NCBI RefSeq assembly: GCF_000374445.1
Contig: NZ_KB894416.1
Span: 62,001-126,000, forward strand
DNA length: 64,000 nucleotides
Source: Actinokineospora enzanensis DSM 44649
GTDB lineage: Bacteria > Actinomycetota > Actinomycetes > Mycobacteriales > Pseudonocardiaceae
Direction: 5' to 3'
In this document: positions 53,685 through 62,188 of the stretch, piece by piece
Position numbering within the stretch: the stretch's first letter is position 1
How the letters are laid out: every line of letters begins with the position of its first letter
The notes under the pieces: generated by a model
Told to the model about the DNA's origin: nothing
What the model saw: the letters and a program-made list of their open reading frames with translations, nothing else
The model's database searches: none
Translations under genes and position numbers: made by a program

Positions 53685-54509
53685 GTGTCGAGCGATACCA
53701 GCGCGGAGCGGGTCCTGGGGACGACCGGGGTGGCACGCCGGGAGGTGGGGTCGCGGGAGTCGGTCGCGGCGAACATCGCCTGGTGGGACGCGGACAGCGA
53801 CGACTACCACCGCAGGCACGGGGACTTCCTCGGGGTCAGCGACTTCATGTGGTGCCCGGAGTCGCTGCGCGAGGAGGACGCCCGGCTGCTCGGTGACGTG
53901 TCGGGTCGGGACGTGCTGGAGATCGGCTGCGGTTCGGCCCCGTGCGCGCGGTGGCTGACGGAGCAGGGCGCGCGCGTCGTGGGGTTGGACCTGTCCGGCG
54001 GGATGTTGCGGTACGCGGCCGCGGCGAACACGGCGACGGACACACACCCTGCGTTGGTACGCGCTAACGCGGAGCGGTTGCCGTTCGCGTCGGAGTCGTT
54101 CGACATCGCGTGCTCGGCGTTCGGCGCGGTGCCGTTCGTAGCGGACGTGGGCGCGGTGTTCCGCGAGGTGGCCCGCGTGCTGCGGCCGGGCGGCACGTGG
54201 ACGTTCGCGGTAAACCACCCGATGCGTTGGATGTTCCCGGACGATCCCGGACCGGACGGTCTGGTGGTCACCGGTTCCTACTTCGACCGCACTCCTTATG
54301 TAGAGGTCGACGACGACGGCACGCCCACCTACGTCGAGCACCACCGCACGCTCGGCGACTACGTGCGCGCGCTGCACGAGGCCGGGCTGACGCTGTTCGA
54401 CCTGATCGAGCCGGAGTGGCCGGAGGGGCACACGCGCGAGTGGGGCCAGTGGAGCCCGTTGCGCGGCGAGCGGTTCCCCGGCACGGCGATCTTCCGCTGC
54501 CACAGGTGA
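53685..54509 (+). CDS. Class I SAM-dependent methyltransferase next to rpsA
   Basis: A 274-residue methyltransferase: WWDADSDDYHRRHGDFLGVSDFMWCPE (about 33-60), SAM loop VLEIGCGSAPCARWLTEQGARVVGLDLS (about 77-104) and later AERLPFASESFDIACSAFGAVPFV and RVLRPGGTWTFAVNHPMRWMFP. Orthologues lie beside rpsA in many actinobacteria; the substrate is unknown. CAGGAT lies six bases before GTG 53685, so it may be leaderless. Its stop overlaps the GNAT gene start (GTGA). Confidence 0.9.
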   Translation: MSSDTSAERVLGTTGVARREVGSRESVAANIAWWDADSDDYHRRHGDFLGVSDFMWCPESLREEDARLLGDVSGRDVLEIGCGSAPCARWLTEQGARVVGLDLSGGMLRYAAAANTATDTHPALVRANAERLPFASESFDIACSAFGAVPFVADVGAVFREVARVLRPGGTWTFAVNHPMRWMFPDDPGPDGLVVTGSYFDRTPYVEVDDDGTPTYVEHHRTLGDYVRALHEAGLTLFDLIEPEWPEGHTREWGQWSPLRGERFPGTAIFRCHR

Positions 54510-55426
54510 CCGGGCCGCTGCTGCGCGCCCAGTCCGCGCACTTCGCCGAGATCGACGCGTTGCTGCCCGCCGCCATCGAACCTCCCGCCGGGGAGGTGTT
54601 GACGGCGGCGCTGCCGGACGGTGATCGGGTCGCGGGGATGCTCACCCGCACGACGTTGGCGCCCGGGTCGCCGCAGACGCTGTGGTCGACGGCCGAGGTG
54701 TGGGAGCTGCACCCGTTGGTAGGTGCGCACGGCGGGGTCGGCATGCGGGCGTTGTTGGATCTGTGGCCCGCGGTGATCGCGCGGGCCGCGCCCGGACGCG
54801 ACTCTGCGTGCGTGGTCAACTGGCCGAGCCGGGACATCGACGCGACGGCGGCGTTCCTGTCGCACGGGTTCGTTCCGCTGGCGGTCCTGGCCGTGCGCAC
54901 CGACGCCTCCTCCCCTGTCGCCACCCGCGCGGACGTGCGCGTGCGGCGCGCGGTGGGCGCGGACCTGGACAGCCTGGTGGGCCTGGCGATGGCCGAGGTG
55001 GAGTACTCGTCCCGGGTCGGCGGCGCGATCGTGCGCGCGGGCGCGGCCACGATCAAGCGCGACACCCTGCGCAGGCACCTGGCGCAGGGTGACCCGGTGT
55101 GGATCGCGGAGCGCGAGGGGGTCGCGGTCGGCCACGTGGAGGGCTGGCACACGACGTCGGCCGCGGGCACGTGGGCGGAGACGCGGGTGCGGCACGGGCG
55201 GTGGGGGTATGTGAACTGCCTGTCGGTGACGCCGTCGGCGCGCGGGACCGGGATCGGGCGGACGTTGATGGACGTGGCCCACCGGACGCTGCTCGACCGG
55301 GGCGCGGCCGGGGCGTTCCTGTACTACAACCCGCCGAACCCGGTGTCCCCGGTGTTCTGGGCGCGGCAGGGCTACCGGCCACTGTGGACGGTCTGGGAGG
55401 TGCGCCCGGCGCGCGCCCTGCGCTGA
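54506..55426 (+). CDS. GNAT-family N-acetyltransferase (two-domain)
   Basis: A 306-residue protein with a C-terminal GNAT domain (about 160-300; acetyl-CoA loop VTPSARGTGIGRTLM, then FLYYNPPNPVSPVFWARQGYRPLW) and an N-terminal half resembling a degenerate second GNAT domain. Substrate unknown. GTG 54506 overlaps the methyltransferase stop by 4 bp, so the two are coupled. A 13-bp hairpin (55463-55493) follows. Confidence 0.85.
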   Translation: MTGPLLRAQSAHFAEIDALLPAAIEPPAGEVLTAALPDGDRVAGMLTRTTLAPGSPQTLWSTAEVWELHPLVGAHGGVGMRALLDLWPAVIARAAPGRDSACVVNWPSRDIDATAAFLSHGFVPLAVLAVRTDASSPVATRADVRVRRAVGADLDSLVGLAMAEVEYSSRVGGAIVRAGAATIKRDTLRRHLAQGDPVWIAEREGVAVGHVEGWHTTSAAGTWAETRVRHGRWGYVNCLSVTPSARGTGIGRTLMDVAHRTLLDRGAAGAFLYYNPPNPVSPVFWARQGYRPLWTVWEVRPARALR

Positions 55427-55462
55427 CCGACCCGTCGGGACCGATCATGAATGAAACCGTGC

Positions 55463-55493
55463 CGAGCGGACGTCCTGGTCGGACGTTCGCTCG
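55463..55493 (+). terminator. Hairpin terminator after the GNAT gene
   Basis: CGAGCGGACGTCC and GGACGTTCGCTCG form a 13-bp stem (one G-U pair) around a 5-nt loop, 36 bases after the stop of the acetyltransferase gene and before the YhgE operon. Confidence 0.55.
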
Positions 55494-55555
55494 ATCGAGT
55501 CATGCGCGTCACCCCGTCTCCGCTTGCGACCCGGCCCCGTTCGGCGCACTATTTG

Positions 55556-55571
55556 AACTGACCAGTCAGTT
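55556..55571 (+). promoter_or_regulatory. TetR operator of the YhgE/Pip operon
   Basis: AACTGACCAGTCAGTT has perfect 7-nt arms around CA. It lies between a TATTTG-like -10 and the AAGGAGG of the first gene, where a bound repressor would block transcription. The operon's last gene is a TetR regulator, the likely ligand. Confidence 0.75.
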
Positions 55572-55583
55572 TAAGGAGGCGGC

Positions 55584-56222
55584 GTGGAGATCCATGCGGA
55601 CCAGGTGGCGGTGCAGGGGGCGCACGGGCCGCTGCTGTCGGCCACGTCACTGCGGGTGCGCGGTGGGGAACTCGCCGTCGTCGCGGGCGAGCCCAACGAC
55701 GGGCACACCGCGTTCGGACTGGCGTTGACGGGTCGGATCGCGCCGTCGACCGGGAGTGTCTCGCCCGGCGGGGCCGAGCTGCGGGCGCACGCGGTGTTGG
55801 TCGACGCGCCCGCGGTGACCGCGCCGGAGCCGAACCTGCGGGTGGCGGACGTGATCGCCGAGGAGTTGGCGCTGGCCGGGGCCCGGCCGCGCAAGGCGGT
55901 CGTGCGGCAGCTGCTGGAGGCGCACGACCTGGTGTCGGACACGCGGTTCGAGGACGTCTCCCCCGCCGCCCGCGTCGCGCTGCTGACCGAGCTGGCCGCC
56001 ACCCGGCCCGGCGCGGACCTGCTCGTCCTGGACACCCCCGACCGCCACACCAGCAACCCCGATGACTGGTACCCGACGGCATTGGCGCAGGCCAGGCAGG
56101 GGCGAGCGGTCGTGGTGCTGTGTGGCACCTCGACCGCGGTGCTCATCTTCCAGAGCCTGCACATCAACGCGGCCCGGCTCGGCGAGTCGGACCAGCCCGC
56201 ACCCCTGGAGTCGATCTCGTGA
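55584..56222 (+). CDS. Degenerate ABC-type ATP-binding protein of the YhgE operon
   Basis: A 212-residue protein with an ABC-ATPase outline (VQGAHGPLLSATSLRVRGGELAVVAG ... GADLLVLDTPDR) but with broken catalytic motifs. Walker A reads GEPNDGHTAF with no lysine, the signature LSGGQ is replaced by VSPAAR, and the catalytic Glu after Walker B is Thr. It therefore probably does not hydrolyse ATP, or does so atypically. AAGGAGG precedes GTG 55584. The stop overlaps the YhgE gene (GTGA). Confidence 0.8.
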   Translation: MEIHADQVAVQGAHGPLLSATSLRVRGGELAVVAGEPNDGHTAFGLALTGRIAPSTGSVSPGGAELRAHAVLVDAPAVTAPEPNLRVADVIAEELALAGARPRKAVVRQLLEAHDLVSDTRFEDVSPAARVALLTELAATRPGADLLVLDTPDRHTSNPDDWYPTALAQARQGRAVVVLCGTSTAVLIFQSLHINAARLGESDQPAPLESIS

Positions 56223-58198
56223 GTGTGTTCCGCCTCGCCCGCAACGAACTGCGCCGGGTCAGCTCCGGCACCCTGCCCAAGCTCGCAGTGATCGCGCTGG
56301 TGCTGGTGCCGCTGCTCTACGGCTCGCTGTACCTCTACGCCAACGCCGACCCGTACAACCGGCTGGACAAGATCCCGGCCGCGTTGGTCAACACCGACCG
56401 GGGCACCACCAACGCGGACGGCAGCAGGCTGGACGCCGGTGTCGAGGTCGCCGCGAAGCTCAGGGAGTCGGGCGCGTTCGACTGGCGGCAGACCGACCCG
56501 GTGACCGCCGAGAACGGGGTGCGGTCCGGCGAGTTCACGTTCTCGATCACCCTGCCCGAGGACTTCTCCGCGTCGCTGAGCTCGTCCGCGCAGTTCGCGC
56601 CGCGTCAGGGCCTGATCACGGTGACCACCAACGACGCCAACAACTACCTGGTCGGCACGATCGCGGACCGGGTGGTCAGCGAGGTGCGCAAGTCGGTGGC
56701 GGCCGCCGTGGGCACCCAGGCCGCGGAGAAGTTCCTGGTCGGTTTCGGCACGGTCTACGACCGCACCCGGCAGGCCGCCGACGGCGCGACCAAGCTGGCC
56801 GACGGCGCGTCGCAGGCGAACGCAGGCGCGGCCCGGCTGGCGGACGGTCAGCGGAAGCTGTTGGCCGGGTCGGGCGAGCTGACCGACGGGTTGAACACGG
56901 CCGTGAGCGGGTCGGCGAAGCTGTCGTCGGGGCTGAACACGTTGCAGGACAAGACGAAGTCACTGCCCGCGCAGACCGCACAGCTGGCCAAGGGCGCCAA
57001 GCAGGTGGCCGACGGGAACGAGCAGGTGGCGACCACGGCCGGGCAGCTCGCGAGCGCGACACAGAACCTGACCGGCAAGCTGGGCGACCTGGACAGCGGG
57101 ATCAGTGCGCAGTTGCAGTCCGCCGGGCTGTCGGACGCGCAGATCACCCAGATCATGACCGGGCTGCGGGAGCTGCGGACGCCGATCCAACAGGCGAACT
57201 CGCAGGTCCAAGGCGCGGCGGGGCAACTGCGCACGCTGGCGGACGGGGCCAAGCAGGTGTCCGACGGCAATGCCGCGCTGGCCGCCGCGACGCCGACGCT
57301 GGCAGGCGGGATCGAACAGGCGGCGACCGGTGCGCGTGATCTGTCGGCGGGCGCGGTGAAGCTGCGCGACGGCGCGGTGGCGTTGCAGGACGGGGAGAAG
57401 ACCGCCGTCGACGGCACCGACCAGCTTGCGACCGGTACCAAGACCTTGGCCGATGGCACTGTCCAGTTGCGGGACGGTCTCACCGCCGGACTGGACCAGA
57501 TCCCGCACCCGGACGACGCCACCCGCAACGCCACCGCGCAGACGATCGGCGACCCGGTGGCTGTACACACTGTCGGCGAGAACAGCGCGGGCAGCTACGG
57601 CGCCGGCTTGGCGCCGTTCTTCCTCGGTCTCGCGATGTGGATCGGCGCGTTCGTGCTGTTCCTGTTGATCCGACCGCTCTCGGCGCGCGCGCTGGCGGCG
57701 GGACACTCCGCGGCGCGCACGGCGTTGGCGGGCTGGCTCACCCCGGCCGTGTTGGGTGTCGCGCAGGTGGTGGTGATGTACGCGGCGGTGACCACGCTGA
57801 TCGGCATCCACCCCGCGCGACCGGTCGCGACGCTCGGCTTCCTGATGCTGACGTCGGTGACGTTCGTGGCCGTGGTGCACGCGCTGAACGCGTTGCTCGG
57901 GCCGGTGGGTAAGTTCGTCGCGCTGGTCGTGCTGATCCTGCAGCTGATCAGCGCGGGCGGCACGTTCCCGTGGCAGACGCTGCCGGACGCGCTGATCCCG
58001 CTGCACCGGGCGCTGCCGATGGGGTACGTGGTGGACGGGCTCCGCCACCTGCTCTACGGCGGACCGGCGTCGAGCCTCGGGCTGGACATCGGGGTGCTGC
58101 TGGCCTACCTGATCGGAGGACTCGTGCTGTCGACCCTCGCCGCGCGCAGGCAGCGGGTGTGGACCCCGGCCCGGCTCAAGCCGGAACTGGTCTTGTGA
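56219..58198 (+). CDS. YhgE/Pip-family ABC-2-type membrane protein
   Basis: A 659-residue membrane protein of the YhgE/Pip family (phage-infection-protein and type VII secretion-linked relatives). It has one N-terminal membrane helix (about 22-42), a long extracellular coiled-coil region (about 190-430) built of repeats like LADGAxxLxxG, and five to six C-terminal membrane helices (about 470-650) ending in LPMGYVVDGLRHLLYGG. GTG 56219 overlaps the ATPase-like gene's stop; its own stop overlaps the TetR gene. Transport or export is likely, substrate unknown. Confidence 0.9.
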   Translation: MSVFRLARNELRRVSSGTLPKLAVIALVLVPLLYGSLYLYANADPYNRLDKIPAALVNTDRGTTNADGSRLDAGVEVAAKLRESGAFDWRQTDPVTAENGVRSGEFTFSITLPEDFSASLSSSAQFAPRQGLITVTTNDANNYLVGTIADRVVSEVRKSVAAAVGTQAAEKFLVGFGTVYDRTRQAADGATKLADGASQANAGAARLADGQRKLLAGSGELTDGLNTAVSGSAKLSSGLNTLQDKTKSLPAQTAQLAKGAKQVADGNEQVATTAGQLASATQNLTGKLGDLDSGISAQLQSAGLSDAQITQIMTGLRELRTPIQQANSQVQGAAGQLRTLADGAKQVSDGNAALAAATPTLAGGIEQAATGARDLSAGAVKLRDGAVALQDGEKTAVDGTDQLATGTKTLADGTVQLRDGLTAGLDQIPHPDDATRNATAQTIGDPVAVHTVGENSAGSYGAGLAPFFLGLAMWIGAFVLFLLIRPLSARALAAGHSAARTALAGWLTPAVLGVAQVVVMYAAVTTLIGIHPARPVATLGFLMLTSVTFVAVVHALNALLGPVGKFVALVVLILQLISAGGTFPWQTLPDALIPLHRALPMGYVVDGLRHLLYGGPASSLGLDIGVLLAYLIGGLVLSTLAARRQRVWTPARLKPELVL

Positions 58199-58776
58199 GC
58201 GAACGCACCGAACGCACCAAGCGCAAGCTGTTCGAGGCCACCCTCCGGCTGGCGGGCAGCCGCGGCATGGTCGGCCTGACGGTGGACGAGATCGCCGCCG
58301 AGGCCGGGGTCGCGAAGGGCACCGTGTACTACAACTTCGGCAGCAAGGACGGCCTGATCGACGCCCTCCTCCGCTACGGCGTCGACCTGCTCGCCGAGCG
58401 CCTGCGCGCGGCGGAGTCCGGGGTCGAGGCTGGCGACACGCTGGCGTTGCTGGTCGACGGCATGCTCGCCTTCTTCGCCGACTACCCGACGTTCGCCCAG
58501 CTGCTGGTGAGCGAGCTGTGGCGGACGCCGGGGCAGTGGCAACAAACCCTGACGCTGCTTCGGGAACAGGTGACCTCGATCATCCGTGCGCAGCTCCAGC
58601 GGCTGGCCGACACCGGGCAGGTCCCGGCGGGCGTGCGGGTGACCACGGCGGCGTCCGCGCTGTTCGGCACCGTGCTGGTGGTCGCGCTGGACTGGCAGGT
58701 CTTCGCACCCGAGCAGACCCGCGCGGAGGTGCGCGACTCGGTGCTGATGCTCGTGCGCGGCCTGCGCGGCGGCTGA
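58195..58776 (+). CDS. TetR-family regulator of the YhgE operon
   Basis: A 193-residue TetR protein with HTH LTVDEIAAEAGVAKGTVYYNFGSKDGLIDALL (about 24-57) and a typical C-terminal ligand domain. GTG 58195 overlaps the YhgE stop (GTGA), so it is the third gene of the operon it probably represses through the palindrome at 55556. Confidence 0.92.
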   Translation: MSERTERTKRKLFEATLRLAGSRGMVGLTVDEIAAEAGVAKGTVYYNFGSKDGLIDALLRYGVDLLAERLRAAESGVEAGDTLALLVDGMLAFFADYPTFAQLLVSELWRTPGQWQQTLTLLREQVTSIIRAQLQRLADTGQVPAGVRVTTAASALFGTVLVVALDWQVFAPEQTRAEVRDSVLMLVRGLRGG

Positions 58777-58832
58777 CCGGGCCAACTGGTCGGTCCACAT
58801 CGGACCTGAGGGTTCCCGCGCCCGCCGCGCGC

Positions 58833-58860
58833 CTGGCATGATCGCGGCACTGGGGAGGGG
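58833..58860 (+). promoter_or_regulatory. Shared leader motif of the DUF3592 genes (first copy)
   Basis: CTGGCATGATC followed by CTGGGGAGGG precedes the gene at 58866. Related copies stand before 60648 (60597-60643, same CTGGCATGATC), before 59774 (TATGCT then CTGGGGAGGG at 59760-59769) and, on the minus strand, before 62189-63052 (GGCATGATC at 63084-63076, then CTGGGG). CATGAT/TATGCT may be the -10 box and GGGGAGGG the ribosome binding site. Confidence 0.5.
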
Positions 58861-58865
58861 GCGCG

Positions 58866-59657
58866 ATGGAAGCGCGGTTGGCAGATGTCCGACGGTTGTC
58901 GCTGCACACTGCGATCATCAGCCCCTGGCAGCTGCCCCTGCCCGCGCGCGACTTCACCTCGATGGCCCCGGAGGTCGCGACCCGGGCCGTGCGGCGGCTG
59001 CGAACACGCGCGCTGGTCCTGGTCCTGCTCGGCGTGGTGTCGGCCGCCGCGTTCGTCGTCGCCTCCGTCCTGCTCGATGATCGCTACACCGGGCTGCGCG
59101 AACACGGCGTGGCGGTGCCGGGCGTGGTCGTCTCCGTGTACACCACGAACCACACCGACAAGATGAGCGTCCGCTTCCCCGTCGACGGCGTCGACCGGGT
59201 GCGCGAGCTCAGCCTGGACGACCAGGAGCCCGCGGTCGGCGACCAGGTCACCATCTACTACGACCCCGCCGACCCGGACCGTCTCGCCGCCGGGATCACC
59301 GCGAACATGCCCGGCTGGCAGCTTGGCCTGCTGGCGGGCGCGCTCGGCGCGTTCGTGCTGCTGACGACCGTCGGCTCGATCTCGCTGACCCGCTGGGCCC
59401 GCCGCGCCCGCGCCGTCCGGCGCCATGGCTGGTGGCCCGGCACCGCCCGCCCGCACCCCGACTGGCCCAGGATCCTGGAGGTCCGCTTCGACGACTGGCC
59501 GGATACCGTCCTGCACCTGACCCCCGGCTACTCCGCGGGCGACAGTCTGACCGACGAGCTCCGCACCGGCCCGGTCCTCATCGGCGGCACCGGCCGCCGG
59601 ATCACCATCGTCTACCTCCGCGGCCCCATGCTCCAGGCCGCCCGCGAATGGCCCTGA
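58866..59657 (+). CDS. DUF3592 membrane protein
   Basis: A 263-residue protein with two membrane helices (about 57-77, ALVLVLLGVVSAAAFVVAS, and about 156-176, LGLLAGALGAFVLLTTVG) enclosing a DUF3592 beta domain (VVVSVYTTNHTDKMSVRFPVDGVDRVRELSLDD, VGDQVTIYYDPADPDRLA). Function unknown. GGGGAGGGG precedes ATG 58866 by a few bases. One of three DUF3592 proteins in this region, all with similar leaders. Confidence 0.85.
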   Translation: MEARLADVRRLSLHTAIISPWQLPLPARDFTSMAPEVATRAVRRLRTRALVLVLLGVVSAAAFVVASVLLDDRYTGLREHGVAVPGVVVSVYTTNHTDKMSVRFPVDGVDRVRELSLDDQEPAVGDQVTIYYDPADPDRLAAGITANMPGWQLGLLAGALGAFVLLTTVGSISLTRWARRARAVRRHGWWPGTARPHPDWPRILEVRFDDWPDTVLHLTPGYSAGDSLTDELRTGPVLIGGTGRRITIVYLRGPMLQAAREWP

Positions 59658-59773
59658 TCCCCTGGCCCCGCCCCGAAACCGGCCACCCGGCGGCGGAGAA
59701 CGACCGCCTGCCAGGTGTGGTCCACCCGGATCCGCATCAGATCGTATGCTCCCACCCGACTGGGGAGGGTGCG

Positions 59774-60475
59774 ATGACGCGGTCCGACGTCGTTCCGCCG
59801 GATGTGATCAGAGGTATGCGGCGGCGCAGTGCGTTGATGGTGGTGGCGGGCCTGCTGCTGTTCGGCCTGTTCACGGCCGGGGTCGTCATCTCCGGGGGAC
59901 GGTTCGAGAGCCTGCTGGTGCGGGGTGAGCCCGCCGCCGGTGTGGTGGTGGCGAGCCACCCGGGCAGCCGGTGGGGGTCGGCGTCGGTCGAGGTGCGGTT
60001 CACGGTGGCAGGGGTCGAGCGGGTGCGGGAGGTGCGCACCGAGGACGCGACCCGCAAGGTCGGCGACCCGATCACCGTGCACTACGACCCCGACGATCCC
60101 GAGCAGGTCACCGGCCCCGACATGCCGCACGACCCGGGCTGGCTGACCCTGTTCATGCTCGGCGCGCTCGGCCTGGCCCTGCTGCTCACCACGTGCGGCA
60201 TGGTCGGCGTCGTCCGCTGGGTCCGCCGCACCCGCGCCCTGCGCGCGCACGAGTGGCGGTCGGGTCAGGCGGAGCTCGTGGCGAAGCGGCGGGCCCGGGT
60301 GCGGTTCGACGACGGCGACGACGACCTGGTCCTGGCGGTGAACCTCACCAGCCCGGTCGCGGGCGCGCTGCACGACGGCCCGGTCCTGGTCGGCGGCAGC
60401 GGCACCCGGTTGGTCGTGGCCCGCCCGTCCCCACTGCTGCTCCTGGCCGCGAAACAGGTCGACGAAAGCACCTGA
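59774..60475 (+). CDS. DUF3592 membrane protein, second copy
   Basis: A 233-residue paralogue: N-terminal helix (SALMVVAGLLLFGLFTAGVV), DUF3592 domain (SVEVRFTVAGVERVREVRTED, VGDPITVHYDPDDPEQV), second helix (LFMLGALGLALLLTTCGMVGVV) and a cytoplasmic tail ending like the first copy (GPVLVGGSGTRLVV against GPVLIGGTGRRITI). GGGGAGGG precedes ATG 59774. Confidence 0.85.
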   Translation: MTRSDVVPPDVIRGMRRRSALMVVAGLLLFGLFTAGVVISGGRFESLLVRGEPAAGVVVASHPGSRWGSASVEVRFTVAGVERVREVRTEDATRKVGDPITVHYDPDDPEQVTGPDMPHDPGWLTLFMLGALGLALLLTTCGMVGVVRWVRRTRALRAHEWRSGQAELVAKRRARVRFDDGDDDLVLAVNLTSPVAGALHDGPVLVGGSGTRLVVARPSPLLLLAAKQVDEST

Positions 60476-60647
60476 ATAGACCACGATCCCGGGAATTGCC
60501 CACCGGGCAATGCCGATCACGAAACCCGGCCGCGCCGAATACCCGCGCGATCCGTGTCCACTCCGAACACGCCCACTCCCCTATTCCGCGGAAGATCTGG
60601 CATGATCTCCGCATTCCGGGCGGCGTCCGGGTGCTGGGGAGGGTGAC

Positions 60648-60869
60648 ATGGCGAAGGTCGACGGTCCATCCGCCGCGACGGGCAAGCCCCGCCGCTGGCG
60701 TCGCCGAGTGGTGAAAGCGCTGGTGGGCGTGGCAGTGCTGGCGGTCGTCCGCGGCGCGGTGCGCGAGCCGGACGGCAAGGGCGGGGGCAAGGCCGACCGC
60801 GCCAAGGCGCAGGCCTACCGGAGCGCGGCCGCCCGCCGCCGCGCGAAGAAGCGGCGCGGCGGCCGGTAA
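60648..60869 (+). CDS. Small basic single-span protein with the DUF3592-type leader
   Basis: A 73-residue protein: a basic N-terminus, one weak hydrophobic helix (VVKALVGVAVLAVVRGAVRE) and a very basic Lys/Arg/Ala tail. The N-terminal half resembles the start of the DUF3592 protein encoded at 62189-63052 (VRRGAIAAAAGVAAFAVGRAVRG), so it may be a trimmed relative. GGGAGGG precedes ATG 60648 in a leader like those of the DUF3592 genes. Confidence 0.65.
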   Translation: MAKVDGPSAATGKPRRWRRRVVKALVGVAVLAVVRGAVREPDGKGGGKADRAKAQAYRSAAARRRAKKRRGGR

Positions 60870-60874
60870 AACGG

Positions 60875-61456
60875 CTACGGGCGACCGGACACCGAAAGCG
60901 GCCCGACACCGGACCGCTCGCGCTGACTGGGAATGGCCGGGCTGTCGCCGTCGCCGATGTAGTGGACGGACGGGGTGCGGTGCGTCAGCGCCCGGTCGAC
61001 GGCGTCCACGATGGCGGCCGTGACCTCCGCCGAACTCAACCACCGCGTACGGCCCGCGTACCCGACGACCCCGAGCACGACGTGCTGGGTCGGGTGCGCG
61101 GGCAGGGTGGTGGCCGGGCGCGGCGCGTGGTCGGTGACGCCGTAGACCTCGATGACCGGCGCGCCCGGGGCCAGCAGTGGCTCCACCGCGCGCAGCACCG
61201 ACAGGCGGGCGGAGTCGTCCAGCCACGCGATCACCAGATCGGCGGGTCCTTCCAGAACGTGACCCGCGCGCCGCGCCAGAGCGCGTGGAGCGGACCAATC
61301 CGCCTCCACCCAAAGCGCGCGGCCGAGGCCGCGGTCGGTGGCCAGCGGTGCGTACCGGCGGCTCGGCAGCACGACGTGCCAACCGCCCGCGACCAGACGG
61401 GCCGTGCAGCCCGCCAACATGCCCGTGCCGCCCAGAACAAGTGCCCGCTTCGCCAC
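60875..61456 (-). CDS. Rossmann-fold NAD(P)-binding protein
   Basis: A 193-residue protein with an N-terminal dinucleotide-binding fold (RALVLGGTGMLAGCTARLVAGGWHVVLPSR) and no Tyr-x3-Lys dehydrogenase pair visible. Later VIAWLDDSARLSVLRAVEPLL and VIEVYGVTDHAP are conserved-looking. Annotated relatives are called short-chain dehydrogenases, but catalysis is uncertain. It follows bluB on the same strand after 16 bp and may be co-transcribed. Confidence 0.75.
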   Translation of the reverse strand: MAKRALVLGGTGMLAGCTARLVAGGWHVVLPSRRYAPLATDRGLGRALWVEADWSAPRALARRAGHVLEGPADLVIAWLDDSARLSVLRAVEPLLAPGAPVIEVYGVTDHAPRPATTLPAHPTQHVVLGVVGYAGRTRWLSSAEVTAAIVDAVDRALTHRTPSVHYIGDGDSPAIPSQRERSGVGPLSVSGRP

Positions 61457-61472
61457 GCCGCCTCCCTGGGAG

Positions 61473-62108
61473 TCAGCCGGTGTCCGCGCGCGGGGTGTAG
61501 CGCTCGTGGTGCACGACCCGCTCCAGCGGCAGCCGGCTTCGCCAACCGTGCCGTTCGAGGTCCGGGACCTCCTGCAGCCGCTCGACCGGACCGAGGCAGA
61601 GCCAGGCGACCGGCCGGACCGTCGCCGGGATACCCAGGAGGGACCGGAGGTAGTCCTCTTGGTAAAAGCTTACCCAACCCACCCCCAATCCCTCGGCTGT
61701 CGCGGCCAGCCAGAGGTTCTGGATCGCCAGACAGACGGAGTAGAGACCGGCGTCGGCGATCGCGTGCCTGCCTAACACGGCGGGCGAGCCGCGGTCGGGG
61801 TCGTAGGTGATGACGATCGAGAGGGTGGACTCCAGGATTCCGTCGATCTTGATCCGGTCGAAGGTGGCGGCCCGCTCCCCGGTCAGACCCGCGGCGAACC
61901 GGGCGCGCTCGGTGTGCACGTGGTGGTGGAAGGTGGCGCGGGTGTCGGGATCGCGGACGATGACGAAGTCCCAGGGTTGGGACATGCCCACGCTGGGTGC
62001 CGCGTGGGCGGCGTCCAGGACGCGGTGCAGCGTCTCGTCGTCGAGCGCGGCACCGGTGAACTCGGCGCGCACGTCCCGGCGGCGGGTGATGGCTTGGTAG
62101 ACATCCAT
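61473..62108 (-). CDS. bluB: 5,6-dimethylbenzimidazole synthase BluB
   Basis: BluB cannibalises reduced FMN with O2 to make the lower ligand of vitamin B12. The 211-residue protein matches the family: RRRDVRAEFTGAALDDETLHRVLDAAHAAPSVGMSQPWDFVIVRD (flavin contacts), LAIQNLWLAATAEGLGVGWVSFY and LERVVHHERY. No cobalamin riboswitch is visible upstream and no other cob genes adjoin; a Rossmann-fold protein gene follows. Confidence 0.9.
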   Translation of the reverse strand: MDVYQAITRRRDVRAEFTGAALDDETLHRVLDAAHAAPSVGMSQPWDFVIVRDPDTRATFHHHVHTERARFAAGLTGERAATFDRIKIDGILESTLSIVITYDPDRGSPAVLGRHAIADAGLYSVCLAIQNLWLAATAEGLGVGWVSFYQEDYLRSLLGIPATVRPVAWLCLGPVERLQEVPDLERHGWRSRLPLERVVHHERYTPRADTG

Positions 62109-62188
62109 CGGATCAGCCTATGTGTGCGTGTTTCGGATGTGAGAGCCGCTCACGCACGACGTCACCGGTCGTTCCGTTCGCCTCGGGG

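Noticed and set aside
62109-62188. Cobalamin riboswitch upstream of bluB
   Set aside because: The 80-bp gap contains no B12-box-like sequence and is too short.
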